Part shown: in pieces, positions 39,145 through 49,200 of the stretch
Position numbering within the stretch: position 1 is the first letter of the stretch
Layout: each line of letters opens with the position of its first letter
The notes under the pieces: model-generated
The model's database searches: none
What the model was told of the DNA's origin: nothing
The model's input: the letters and a program-made list of their open reading frames with translations, nothing else
Assembly (NCBI GenBank): GCA_009746045.1
Contig: RPFO01002165.1
Coordinates: forward strand, 25,001-86,285
Length of the DNA stretch: 61,285 bases
From: Mesostigma viride
Lineage: Eukaryota > Streptophyta > Mesostigmatophyceae > Mesostigmatales > Mesostigmataceae
Direction: 5' to 3'
Made by a program: the position numbers and the translations under genes

Positions 39145-39152
39145 CCCACTTT
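39145..39152 (-). promoter_or_regulatory. Polypurine tract candidate
   Basis: Reading the minus strand, AAAGTGGG abuts the LTR start (AGTTAGTC). The site is in the expected place for plus-strand priming, although the tract is short. Confidence 0.6.
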
Positions 39153-39528
39153 AAGTTTTCTTTGGGTTTCAACAGAAACACACATAGCCATCAAATGGAC
39201 GCAGCCATTCCCAATGCCTTAAAAAAACTGTCAGATAACCTACTAGGACCCAAAGGTCACCTCACACATGTACAAGAGATGCATTAAAAAGGCCCCATGT
39301 CTCAAGCATGGTTTCTTAACTGAGTGAGATGGGTGCTCCAGGCCCCAGCATGTCATGGTCATCCAAACAAGTGTCTCACAAAATTTTATTCAATAAATAA
39401 CACATTCATCATGTCCCAACTTTCTAGACCAGTGCTTCTCACTGTCAGAAAACTACCCAGCTGCCACTGCAGCCTTTCAGCTGCAGTATTAGGCAGGGGG
39501 TCATGGGCTAACATGTACAATGTGCCAG

Positions 39529-42500
39529 TCACTTCAGACTGTAACCAGGGTTCATCAACCCATACAAGACCTGGTATTGTGGTCCTGCTGCTTGTGGCAC
39601 CTTGGTCAGTGCATCTGCAGCATTGTCTTTGTCCCTGACGTGGGCTTTAGACTCCAGGTACTTGCATTCCTGTTTTAGCACAATCCAATCCAGGTCCGAG
39701 TGTACAGCCAAAGGATTGGCAAGGAAAGAGATGATAGATTGAGAGTCAGTCAGCAAATGTGCTTTCACTCCTGCAGAGCTACCAGCCTGGTGTTGAAGCC
39801 AGACCAGCAAGTGATTGAGATACCTTGCATGCAAGACAGAAGATACCACAGCCCTGCATTCAGCTACATTGCTACTCACAGCTTTCCTCTTGTGCAATCT
39901 ACTGAACCAGGAGACTAGTGACTTCTTCCCACCTTGGTTATGCAGGAAAAACAATCCAGCCTCTCTGGCTTGAACCTTGGTAACTACCCTGGACTCCATT
40001 GAACTATCCATCATGCACGTGATGTGAATGGGAGTAAACAGGTCCAGTGAGTGAAGCATCAAAGGTGGACCATCATGCAACAACTGCTTGATTGCCCGTG
40101 CTCCTACCTCCTGTAGTACCTCATCATCTACCCTGCTCACAAAAGCCAGGTGGGGTGCACATGTAGCACATAGCCAACCAAGCTTGCCTCTAATGGTAGG
40201 GCACATGTCAGGGGTGATGTGAACAGGCAGGACATCCAGACAAGACTTAATGTATTCAGCAGAGGCCTGCATGGAACAAACCCAGCTGCCCTGCTGCTGC
40301 AGCAACTCAAGCATCATGCCACAGAACTTGACTGGCTCCTTGCCCAGCTCTAGCTGCTTGCCAATCTCAAAACTGGCAGACACCTGAGCTATGAAAGCAT
40401 CCACTGCAGCTCTAGGACCTGAGATTAACTGATCATCCCCATGCCAGACAAACATCATCATTCCATCAGGGTGTGGGATGACAAACAGGCAAGGGTCAAT
40501 GTCATCATAGGTGGCCCCTAGCTTCATGAATACCTCCTGTGCAGACAGCCTAAAAATTTTTGGAGCTGACTGCAACCCTTCAACCCCCAGGTTTGGCCTC
40601 AACAAGGGTTGAACAATATCCCTGTGCCACACCTTAGGAGTATTCACCACGTATACCTGACCTCTCCAGACCTGCTGTGCTATGGCAGGGTCCCCCTTTA
40701 GAAAGGCTCTTTTGATATCTGTGGCTTTACACACATAATCCTTCCCTGTATTAAGCTGATGCAAAAACAAGGAAAGCAACACCTTGAGAGACGTTTGCTG
40801 AATACCAGGAGTATAAAGCTCAGCCTCTGTCAGCTCTGTAGAGCCCCTGAACTCAGTAACACATGGCCTAGCATGGAAAATGGGTGGTCCCCCATCAGCC
40901 TGAGGTTTATGCTTGCACACAAACTTTAACCTTAGCTTCTTGGCCCCAGCTGGCATAGCATCAAGAGGAGTCACAGGTGGTGTGTGTGTGGGACTACGTG
41001 CATCTGGAACAACCCACTCCTCCCTGGCTTTGGTAAAAGCCTCAAGCCACTTAAGAAACCCAATCTGCGTCTGGCAGTCCCGTACAATATCATCATAGGA
41101 CAGGGGAGACATGGATGCAACATCCCATCTACCAAGCCCAAACGCTGAAGGGTGTAGCTTTTGAGAGTGTATGAGGTCCTCCACACACGGTTCCTGACCT
41201 GGGAGGTACTTGGGCTTAACTGCATTGATGGCAGCATCCAACCCAGTGCTAATCTGGCTCAAAGGGATTTTAAAATGATCTAGAGGCACCTGTCCTACCC
41301 CTGCCACACTCAACCTCCCAGCTGAGATGACAACACCAGGGTAAGATACAAAAGGTTCCCCTAACAGGGCATTCCCTGAGTAGCCCTCAACCACCTGAAA
41401 TGGAGTGGGCATACCCAAGATTTGAATGCTCACCTGACCTTTGACCTGCATTTTGGTTTTGCCTGAAAAATCTGACACTCTAGCCCATGGTGAGGCCTTC
41501 ATTTTCAGACCAGATACAGCTTCTGCACTGATGATACTCACCTGTGCTTGGGTGTCTACAGCCAAAATACTAGGATCTTGACCTGCATCCCCTACAGCAT
41601 TGACCTGTGCTGTACCTGTTGCCACAACTGCTTTAGTGTTGTGTGCCTTGTGCAAGGCCTTAAGAATCTCAGCAAATGACTTCCTGGGAACGACAGGATC
41701 TGCTCTATTTTGTGACTCCTCCAGGTGTGAGGGAGGTGCTACCTGCTGCTCACCCTGTGCACCGTCCTCCTGCCCAGGTGGACTATTGGGTTGTAGTGGG
41801 GCTGCACTACTGAGGAACACAGGAGCTTCTACTGTGGTACTAGTGCTTGCATCAATGACGTCCTTAGCCAATTCATTGGGTGAGATCAATCCACCAGACT
41901 CCTGCTCTGAATCCATGTCCAAGAATTCTACCCCTGACACGTCTGCCAGTGGTGGGTAATAAAGCTTGAGTCTATGCTTGCTGACCACACGCTCTCTGTC
42001 ATGTTGTATAGTGACTGCAGTCCCTTCTTCATGAATTTTGGTGACTACAGCTGGACCGTGCCATCTGGCAGAGTGTGCTCTTCCTCTGTCACCCTCTCTG
42101 AAAAACAACACATGGTCCCCCACTTCAAACACAGGCCTGGCATTATTTTTGTCTTTCTTTGCCAGCAACTTGGCTAAGTGCTGCCTTTGTGTGTTGTAGT
42201 GAGTGTGTACCTCTGAAGCATAGCTGCCTGACTGAAGGCCAGTTGGGGTGATTTCCCCAAAAGGTGAGGACATTATTGGTTTGGCGTTTAGCTGGGTAGT
42301 CACCCCTGCTGCCCAAGATGCCCTGTCAGCATAGCTACCAGAGTCAGCCAACCTGGATGGCATTTTTCTTATCACATCCCTGATGGCTCTCATGGTACGT
42401 TCTACCAACCCCTGACGTTCATGATCTTGAGCCCCAGACACTTCTATCTTGGGCAGGTCATTCCTGTCCTGGATGCAGAGAAACTGCTGATCCAGCATTA

Positions 42501-42909
42501 CTTTTTCAATGGGGTGAAAACGTGCCAAGGCTATCTGTAAAGCTCTGTGCAGCTGCTCTTTATCCATCCCAGGCAGGGGCTCCACTACCACAAACCTTGA
42601 CCAGGCATCCTTTATGACTAGGTAGTATACCGTGTCCTTCACCACGTGTATAACATCCCCAACCAGTTTGCCTCTAGCCAGTGGTGGTGTGGCCACATGC
42701 CATTTTCTGGGCTTAGGAGCATATAGCTGACATTGCTCACAGTGCTTACGTACGTGCCTGCACATCTGTTCCAGATCATGGCCTTGTATTTTATTGGCTA
42801 GCCTTTCAGCCACAGCCTCATGGCCCATAACCTTGTGCAGTTGCTCTGCTAGAGCACCATACGTGATTACCTTTTCTGCTGCTGCACTAAGGGAGCTATG
42901 GTGGGTCAC
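39529..42909 (-). CDS. pol: Pol: integrase, protease, reverse transcriptase, RNase H
   Basis: An intact 1126-residue frame. Residues 25-60 hold an HHCC zinc motif (LHKVMGH...CEQC). The integrase core has D85 (GDVIHV), D140 (VMLDQQ) and E164 (DHERQGLVER), and ends near residue 285 with RWHGPAVV, a GPY/F-like module usual in Ty3/gypsy. A retropepsin-like domain spans about 447-535: active-site-like VDTQAQVSII at 451-460 and the flap-to-end block NALLGEPF at 513-520. The usual DTG reads DTQ. A copia-style reverse transcriptase follows: TDIKRAFLKGD (D731), GLQSAPKIF, DPCLFV and WHGDDQLIS (D825, D826). RNase H shows MMDSS, AECRAV and TDSQS, and then the DKDNAADALTK end block. No protease lies between Gag and integrase, where copia elements have it. 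Whether DTQ is active is unknown. Confidence 0.93.
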   Translation of the reverse strand: MTHHSSLSAAAEKVITYGALAEQLHKVMGHEAVAERLANKIQGHDLEQMCRHVRKHCEQCQLYAPKPRKWHVATPPLARGKLVGDVIHVVKDTVYYLVIKDAWSRFVVVEPLPGMDKEQLHRALQIALARFHPIEKVMLDQQFLCIQDRNDLPKIEVSGAQDHERQGLVERTMRAIRDVIRKMPSRLADSGSYADRASWAAGVTTQLNAKPIMSSPFGEITPTGLQSGSYASEVHTHYNTQRQHLAKLLAKKDKNNARPVFEVGDHVLFFREGDRGRAHSARWHGPAVVTKIHEEGTAVTIQHDRERVVSKHRLKLYYPPLADVSGVEFLDMDSEQESGGLISPNELAKDVIDASTSTTVEAPVFLSSAAPLQPNSPPGQEDGAQGEQQVAPPSHLEESQNRADPVVPRKSFAEILKALHKAHNTKAVVATGTAQVNAVGDAGQDPSILAVDTQAQVSIISAEAVSGLKMKASPWARVSDFSGKTKMQVKGQVSIQILGMPTPFQVVEGYSGNALLGEPFVSYPGVVISAGRLSVAGVGQVPLDHFKIPLSQISTGLDAAINAVKPKYLPGQEPCVEDLIHSQKLHPSAFGLGRWDVASMSPLSYDDIVRDCQTQIGFLKWLEAFTKAREEWVVPDARSPTHTPPVTPLDAMPAGAKKLRLKFVCKHKPQADGGPPIFHARPCVTEFRGSTELTEAELYTPGIQQTSLKVLLSLFLHQLNTGKDYVCKATDIKRAFLKGDPAIAQQVWRGQVYVVNTPKVWHRDIVQPLLRPNLGVEGLQSAPKIFRLSAQEVFMKLGATYDDIDPCLFVIPHPDGMMMFVWHGDDQLISGPRAAVDAFIAQVSASFEIGKQLELGKEPVKFCGMMLELLQQQGSWVCSMQASAEYIKSCLDVLPVHITPDMCPTIRGKLGWLCATCAPHLAFVSRVDDEVLQEVGARAIKQLLHDGPPLMLHSLDLFTPIHITCMMDSSMESRVVTKVQAREAGLFFLHNQGGKKSLVSWFSRLHKRKAVSSNVAECRAVVSSVLHARYLNHLLVWLQHQAGSSAGVKAHLLTDSQSIISFLANPLAVHSDLDWIVLKQECKYLESKAHVRDKDNAADALTKVPQAAGPQYQVLYGLMNPGYSLK

Positions 42910-43528
42910 GCATCATGTGTGACAGTGTCATGTCATATGCCACTTCCCAATCCACATCATCACACTCAGGCAACACTTGGCAGACAGAAGGTAACAGGAA
43001 ACCATTTGTGAAAAATGGTGAGGGTAGCTTACAGGTGTCACCCTGGTCTGCCGCCCCCGCGCGGTTGTAGCGCCCTGGCGTGTCTTGTTGTGCCTGGGTG
43101 CCGTGCAGCGCGCTCCTGCTGCAATGGGGTGACGTGTTTTCCAGCATCCAGGACAAACATCAACGTCAGAACCATAGTCGGGTTTGCCTTTCCAGCAGTC
43201 ATCTTTTAGGTGCCCCTTACAAAGGCACCTAGTGCAATGCTTGGTGGGGTCATGAGGCAACCTCTTGTCCCCCCCTGCTGGCTTAGCACCCCCTGGCTTG
43301 CTAGCTCCCCCACTTTGTTTTCTGTTTTTATTGTTATTGTTCTTTCCCCCCCCTTGTTTCCACCTCCCCCACTTTTGTTGTTTTTGTTTTTATCCCCCCC
43401 ATTACCGCCTTTACCTGGGCTACCAGCGACTGCATCTGCTTCTTGGAGAGCCCCGTACCTGAGGCTTCCTCCCCCTTTACCTGCTTCACCTTTCCTCCTT
43501 GGCTGCAGCAGCAAACGGCTCTAGGCAT
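42896..43528 (-). pseudogene. gag: Gag C-terminus with zinc knuckle, broken frames
   Basis: Three overlapping frames each carry part of the Gag end. The first has SKKQMQSLVAQVKAVMGG, the next a Gly/Asn/Lys-rich linker, and the third KHCTRCLCKGHLKDDCWK, whose C-x2-C-x4-H-x4-C knuckle lies at 43195-43236, followed by CPGCWKTRH. A last frame runs PECDDVDWEVAYD to a stop at 42896 and overlaps the pol start. The frame changes coincide with runs of C/G and T/A at 43300-43400. They could be true mutations, assembly indels or, at the pol boundary, programmed frameshifting. Confidence 0.7.
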
Positions 43529-44126
43529 TGCTGCACATAGGCCATTGCCTTCCTAAAGTCCTCCCACTTATCCTTTAGACCTGCCAGGATTACTGACAGG
43601 GTGGTGGGGTCCAGTTCTGCCTTTTGTAGCCATAGGTGTACTAGGTACTTGGCATTGAGCTTCTTCAGCTCCTCATCTCCCTCTATGTACATGACATATT
43701 TTTTGTTGTCACTCACATAGTCACGCTTATTGACCTTATAGGCCTCTATCCACTGGAAGCCCTTAAGCACTTCTAAGTGCTCCCCCGTGGTAACAAGTGC
43801 CCTAAGATCAACCATGAACTGCGCCCACAACACATTTTCTGCCACGTCTACCCCGCTGCTGGCACGCTTTTGGTACAATTGTACCAACTGCTGGATAGGC
43901 TTGGCAGATTGATGGATGGGTGTGGACGCACGTAGAGAGGCAAACCAATCACGGACATTGTCGCTAGCATATGCATGTGACAACTTAAACAACCACTCCC
44001 TAGCTTCGTCCTGGGTGTGGCCCTCTGGCAAACCCGGAAACACTAGCTTGTCCTCTTTCTTTTTTGGATCAAACCTGGGCCTGTTCAAGGCCATATTGGA
44101 GGTTGTGGTCGTTCCTGCTGGTTGTG

Positions 44127-44160
<34 letters not shown>

Positions 44161-44580
44161 CTGCCGCTCCCCGCCCTCGTGCCGTGTTGGTGCAGACTCC
44201 TGGGTGCCGTGTCCACCCCGCCCTGGTTGCCCCCCCTCTCCCGTCATCCTCCCCCTCGTCCCTCTCGTCCCTCCTGCGTTTTTGCTGTGGCTGGCACGCC
44301 TCCCCGGTGCCCTTCGTTTTGTTGGCTTCAGCGAGGCCACCAGCCTCGCCACCGTGTCTGCTAGGCGGCCATGCTCGCCCGGGGTGAGCTCCCGCCCCTC
44401 GTCCAGCATCTGCTGGGCCAGTTGGAGTTGCCTCCGGATGTCTCCCGGTGCGACAAGGTCGCTGGACCGGGTTCGCCCCGGTGCGTCACCCTGGTCCTTG
44501 CCGCTGTGCCGTCTCGGTTTGAGATGGTATGCGTTGGCTGCGACAAAAAATGGTAAGCTGCTCGGTAGAAATGCGTTCAT
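43486..44580 (-). CDS. gag: Gag central region (capsid-like), 364 aa
   Basis: An open frame between the 5' part of gag and the zinc knuckle. The first half is low complexity and ends in a polyglutamine tract encoded by CTG/TTG repeats at about 44129-44163. The second half is ordinary globular sequence, from RFDPKKKEDKLVFPGLPEG through DEAREWLFKLSHAYAS to LKDKWEDFRKAMAYVQQ. Its position before the knuckle suggests capsid. I cannot match it to a named Gag family by eye. The initiating ATG is uncertain because the frame upstream is disrupted. Confidence 0.6.
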
Positions 44581-44767
44581 CCGGCATCAAACCAAATTCA
44601 GCTCTTACCGCCTCCCCCATGCATCCCCTCACAGCAGCCTTCTTGATGTTCTTCGACATACGGCGTCGCTGCTTCAGCATACGCCTCTCCAGGCGACCTA
44701 CGCTTGCCTCCCAGGCGGCCAGCTTCCTGCGGTACCTCCTCGGCTCCCGGCGAGCCGGCCCCTGCAA
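44486..44767 (-). CDS. Gag fragment, basic coiled-coil-like piece (93 aa)
   Basis: A frame overlapping the start of the central Gag frame. It is rich in Arg and Lys (KLAAWEASVGRLERRMLKQR, then MSKNIKKAAVRGCMG). It probably continues the preceding 144-residue piece through a frame change. Alternatively it is a shadow of the overlapping frames; support is moderate. Confidence 0.4.
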   Translation of the reverse strand: MQGPARREPRRYRRKLAAWEASVGRLERRMLKQRRRMSKNIKKAAVRGCMGEAVRAEFGLMPDERISTEQLTIFCRSQRIPSQTETAQRQGPG

Positions 44768-44805
44768 TGGTGCTATCTCCGCGACCTTCCGGTACTTCCA
44801 GCTCT

Positions 44806-45240
44806 TCAGGTCGCGGTGAGACGCTCACACCTCACCTTGGTGTGAGACATCTTCACCCGAATCCTGGCCGCGAGCGCCTCCGCCCTGTCACGCTCCTGCT
44901 GCTCACGCAGCTTCCTCTGCGCGATCACGTTCCGCCTCCGCTGCTTCTTCTCCCGTTCCGCCTTGAAGGCCGCGAGCCTCCTCTGTGCCTCCTTCTCTCG
45001 CGCCTGCATAGCCGGCGTCATCTCCACCAGGTCGTCCGCTTCGGACGCCGACGGACCCGTCAAAGAAAACTCCGACTCCTGCAGCATCCCATCAATCTCC
45101 CTCGGGATCGTTGCCGACCGTCGAAGGCGCTGGAAACACGCCAGGTCCGCCCTCCTCACCACGTCATAGGTCGGCGACTCTGACCTCGGCGACGCTGACC
45201 TCCTCATCAATGCCGCGCGGACCTGAGCAGCATCCTCCAT
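44806..45240 (-). CDS. Gag N-terminal fragment, Arg/Glu-rich (144 aa)
   Basis: The frame begins MEDAAQVRAALMRRS and contains a long charged helix (REKEAQRRLAAFKAEREKKQ) likely to form a coiled coil. It overlaps the end of the upstream 194-residue frame by 34 bp, so the two may be one protein separated by a single frame change. Confidence 0.5.
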   Translation of the reverse strand: MEDAAQVRAALMRRSASPRSESPTYDVVRRADLACFQRLRRSATIPREIDGMLQESEFSLTGPSASEADDLVEMTPAMQAREKEAQRRLAAFKAEREKKQRRRNVIAQRKLREQQERDRAEALAARIRVKMSHTKVRCERLTAT

Positions 45241-45791
45241 TTGTTGGCGCGCTCACGTGCACGCACAGCCAACCTCCGCTCTTCTGCGGACTCCTGCTCC
45301 TGCAGGCTCTGCGCCATTGCAGCATCCGCTGCCACCTGCGCACTGCGCGCCTCGTCAGCCGACGATGGCTGCAGGCCGAATAAACCCAGCGAGCTGGTTT
45401 CCGACACGCTGCCGGACTCACCACTCGCCTGCTCATCTGACTCGGGCCCCGCCCCCGCACCGCGTGGTGCATATGGTGGTCCCCTCGGACGCACCACCGG
45501 GGTCGACCCTCGCACCCTACGCATCAGGGGCACGCGCACCACGACGTTCTCCACAACGTCACGGTACGTTGGGTCCGCTGCCTCCATGGCCACATCCTCA
45601 GGATGCATGGGATCCTGCTCATCCCTGTTCTCGTACTCCTGGCGCATGCTCGCCAAAATCGAATCCGACGTCCCCGAGTCATCGGACATCGGGGACGACG
45701 AGGACGACTGGTACTTCGTCACCGACGGCGACTCCTCCTCCGAGGAAGTCGCTCCCATCAGTGCCTTTCCCTTGTTGTTCTTGGGAGCCAT
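45207..45791 (-). CDS. Gag N-terminus, Ser/Asp-rich (194 aa)
   Basis: The first ATG after the 5' LTR is at 45791, 104 bp from the LTR. The protein begins MAPKNNKGKALMGATSSEEE and is acidic and disordered-looking, with an Ala/Glu/Arg helix at the end (RSAQVAADAAMAQSLQEQ). Position makes it the likely start of Gag; the sequence itself matches no family I recognise. Confidence 0.5.
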   Translation of the reverse strand: MAPKNNKGKALMGATSSEEESPSVTKYQSSSSSPMSDDSGTSDSILASMRQEYENRDEQDPMHPEDVAMEAADPTYRDVVENVVVRVPLMRRVRGSTPVVRPRGPPYAPRGAGAGPESDEQASGESGSVSETSSLGLFGLQPSSADEARSAQVAADAAMAQSLQEQESAEERRLAVRARERANKWRMLLRSARH

Positions 45792-45876
45792 TGGTTCGAA
45801 AAATGGGTAAGAAATGGAAATGGGTGTTTTGCGAACTGAACGTTTCGCACGCTCGTCGTCTCTCGTGTGTATTGTT

Positions 45877-45894
45877 TTTGGAGTTTTTAATGCA
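45877..45894 (-). promoter_or_regulatory. Primer-binding region, atypical
   Basis: Directly after the 5' LTR the minus strand reads TGCATTAAAAACTCC. It does not begin TGG, the complement of a tRNA CCA end. Priming may use an internal tRNA fragment, as in Drosophila copia, or another primer. Confidence 0.45.
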
Positions 45895-46273
45895 AGTTAT
45901 GCAACACGAAGCTTGGAATGCTCGGGCACTGCCAAATGGCGAGTGTGTGCTTGAACGACGAGACACCTTGGCATTAGGATAATGTGGCACATATACTGCT
46001 GGCCAGCCGTCAACTATGGCTGGCCAGACTTTGCGTAAGTTAAACTAACTTACTGATCCTGGACGGACTAACCTATCAGTTACAACCTGATCTAGTCAGT
46101 CCTAACATGACAACTACAGTCCCGGTACTGAGGTACCGGCTCATCACATACTGAGTACAGCCACGTGTCCATGCCACGACTACTCTAGTCCAGCACCGTC
46201 CCAGTACCCAATTGGGCGCCGGCGGTGCTGGCACGTGTCCACTTAGGCTACAGGCGGGAGACTTAGACTAACT
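45895..46273 (-). repeat. 5' LTR (plus-strand right copy)
   Basis: 379 bp, apparently identical to 38766-39144. It is followed by ATGGT, the second target copy, and then by satellite. Confidence 0.95.
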
Positions 46274-49200
46274 ATGGTGTCTCCATGGCTGGCCTACGTA
46301 CATGGATGTCAAGGAATAGTAAATGATGAGGATTCAGGCTCCCATGGTGTCATCATGGCCTGTCTACGTACATGGATGGCATGTATGTAATTAATGAGGA
46401 GGGATTTAGGCTCCCATGGTGTCATCAATGCCCGTCTACGTACATGGTTGGCATATATGTAATTAATGATGAGGATTCAGGCTCCAATGGTGTCATCATG
46501 GCCCGTCTACGTACATGGATGTCAAGGAATAGTAAATGATGAGGATTCAGGCTCCCATGGTGTCATCATGGCTTGTCTACGTACATGGTTGGCATTTATG
46601 TAATTAACGAGGAGGATTCAGGCTCCCATGGTGTCTCCATGGCTGGCCTACGTACATGGATGTCAAGGAATAGTAAATGATGAGGATTCAGGCTCCCATG
46701 GTGTCATCATGGCCCGTGTACGTACATGGATGGCATGTATGTAATTAATGATGAGGATTCAGGCTCCCATGGTGTCATCATGGCCCGTCTACGTACATGG
46801 ATGTCAAAGAAAAAAAATGATGAGGATTCAGGCTCCCATGGTGTCATCATGGCTGGCCTACGTACATGGATGTTTCATAAAAAAAATGATGAGGATTCAG
46901 GCTCCCATGGTGTCATCATGGCCCGTCTACGTACATGGTTGGCATTTATGTAATTAATGAAGAGGATTCAGGCTCCCATGGTGTCATCATGGCCCGTCTA
47001 CGTACATGGATGTCAAGGAATAGTAAATGATGAGGATTCAGGCTCCCATGGGGTCATCATGGCTTGTCTACGTACATGGTTGGCATTTATGTAATTAACG
47101 AGGAGGATTCAGGCTCCATTGGTGTCATCATGGCTGGCCTACGTACATGGATGTCAAGGAATAGTAAATGATGAGGATTCAGGCTCCCATGGTGTCATCA
47201 TGGCTTGTCTACGTACATGGTTGGCATTTATGTAATTAATGAGGAGGATTCAGGCTCCCATGGTGTCTCCATGGCTGGCCTACGTACATGGATGGCATTT
47301 ATGTATTTAATGATGAGGATTCAGGCTCCCATGGTGTCATCATGGCTTGTCTACCTACATGGTTGGCATTTATGTAACCTGAATCCTCTCATTAAGAAAA
47401 TGAAGAGGATTCAGGCTCCATTGGTGTCATCATGGCTGGCCTACGTACATGGATGTCAAGGAATAGTAAATGATGAGGATTCAGGCTCCCATGGTGTCAT
47501 CATGGCCCGTCTACGTACATGGATGTCAAGGAATAGTAAATGATGAGGATTCAGGCTCCCATGGGTCATCATGGCTTGTCTACGTACATGGTTGGCATTT
47601 ATGTAATTAACGAGGAGGATTCAGGCTCCATGGTGTCATCATGGCTGGCCTACGTACATGGATGTCAAGGAATAGTAAATGATGAGGATTCAGGCTCCCA
47701 TGGTGTCATCATGGCTTGTCTACGTACATGGTTGGCATTTATGTAATTAATGAGGAGGATTCAGGCTCCCATGGTGTCATCATGGCCCGTCTACTTACAT
47801 GGATGGCATTTATGTAATTAATGATGAGGATTCAGGCTCCCATGGGGTCATCATGGCTTGTCTACGTACATGGTTGGCATTTATGTAATTAATGAGGAGG
47901 ATTCAGGCTCCCATGGTGTCTCCATGGCTGGCCTACGTACATGGATGTCAAGGAATAGTAAATGATGAGGATTCAGGCTCCCATGGTGTCATCATGGCCC
48001 GTCTACGTACATGGATGGCATTTATGTAATTAATGATGAGGATTCAGGCTCCCATGGGGTCATCATGGCTTGTCTACGTACATGGTTGGCATTTATGTAA
48101 TTAATGAGGAGGATTCAGGCTCCCATGGTGTCTCCATGGCTGGCCTACGTACATGGATGTCAAGGAATAGTAAATGATGAGGATTCAGGCTCCCATGGTG
48201 TCATCATGGCCTGTCTACGTACATGGATGGCATATATGTAATTAATGATGAGGATTCAGGCTCCCATGGTGTCATCATGGCTTGTCTACGTACATGGATG
48301 GCATGTATGTAATTAATGATGAGGATTCAGGCTCCATTGGTGTCATCATGGCTGGCCTACGTATGTACATGGATGTCAAAGAAAAAAAAAATGATGAGGA
48401 TTCAGGCTCCCATGGTGTCATCATTGCCCGTGTATGTACATGGTTGGCATTTATGTAATTAATGATGAGGATTCAGGCTCCATTGGTGTCATCATTGCCC
48501 GTGTATGTACATGGTTGGCATTTATGTATGTAATTAATGATGAGGATTCAGGCTCCATTGGTGTCATCATGGCTGGCCTACGTATGTACATGGATGTCAA
48601 AGAAAAAAAAATGATGAGGATTCAGGCTCCCATGGTGTCATCATGGCCCGTCTACGTACATGGATGTCAAGGAATAGTAAATGATGAGGATTCAGGCTCC
48701 CATGGTGTCAGATGTCATGGCCTGTCTACGTACATGGATGGCATGTATGTAATTAATGATGAGGATTCAGGCTCCATTGGTGTCATCATGGCTGGCCTAC
48801 GTATGTACATGGATGTCAAAGAAAAAAAAATGATGAGGATTCAGGCTCCCATGGTGTCATCATGGCCCGTCTACGTACATGGATGTCAAGGAATAGTAAA
48901 TGATGAGGATTCAGGCTCCCATGGTGTCATCATGGCCTGTCTACGTACATGGATGGCATGTATGTATTTAATGATGAGGATTCAGGCTCCCATGGTGTCA
49001 TCATGGCTGGCCTACGTACATGGATGTCTCAGAAAAAAAATGATGAGGATTCAGGCTCCCATGGTGTCATCATGGCTGGCCTACGTACATGGATGTCAAA
49101 GAAAAAAAAATGATGAGGATTCAGGCTCCCGTGGTGTCATTATGGCCCGTCTACGTGTTGTTGGCATGTATGAAATTAATGATGAGGATTCAGGCTCCCA

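Larger units (their letters stand above)
38766..46273 (-). mobile_element. Unusual LTR retrotransposon, INT-PR-RT-RH order
   Basis: 7,508 bp, transcribed on the minus strand, with 379-bp LTRs that appear identical and a 5-bp target duplication (ATGGT). The LTR termini are AGTTA...TAACT rather than TG...CA. Gag pieces lie next to the 5' LTR and a 1126-codon pol follows. In pol the integrase comes first and has a GPY/F-like end. A retropepsin-like domain comes second, and a copia-type reverse transcriptase plus RNase H come last. Copia elements normally place protease before integrase. The identical LTRs indicate recent insertion into the satellite. Confidence 0.93.

Noticed and set aside
44129-44163. 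CTG/CAG repeat as an independent microsatellite of interest
   Set aside because: It encodes a polyglutamine tract within the Gag frame of the LTR element and is short and interrupted.
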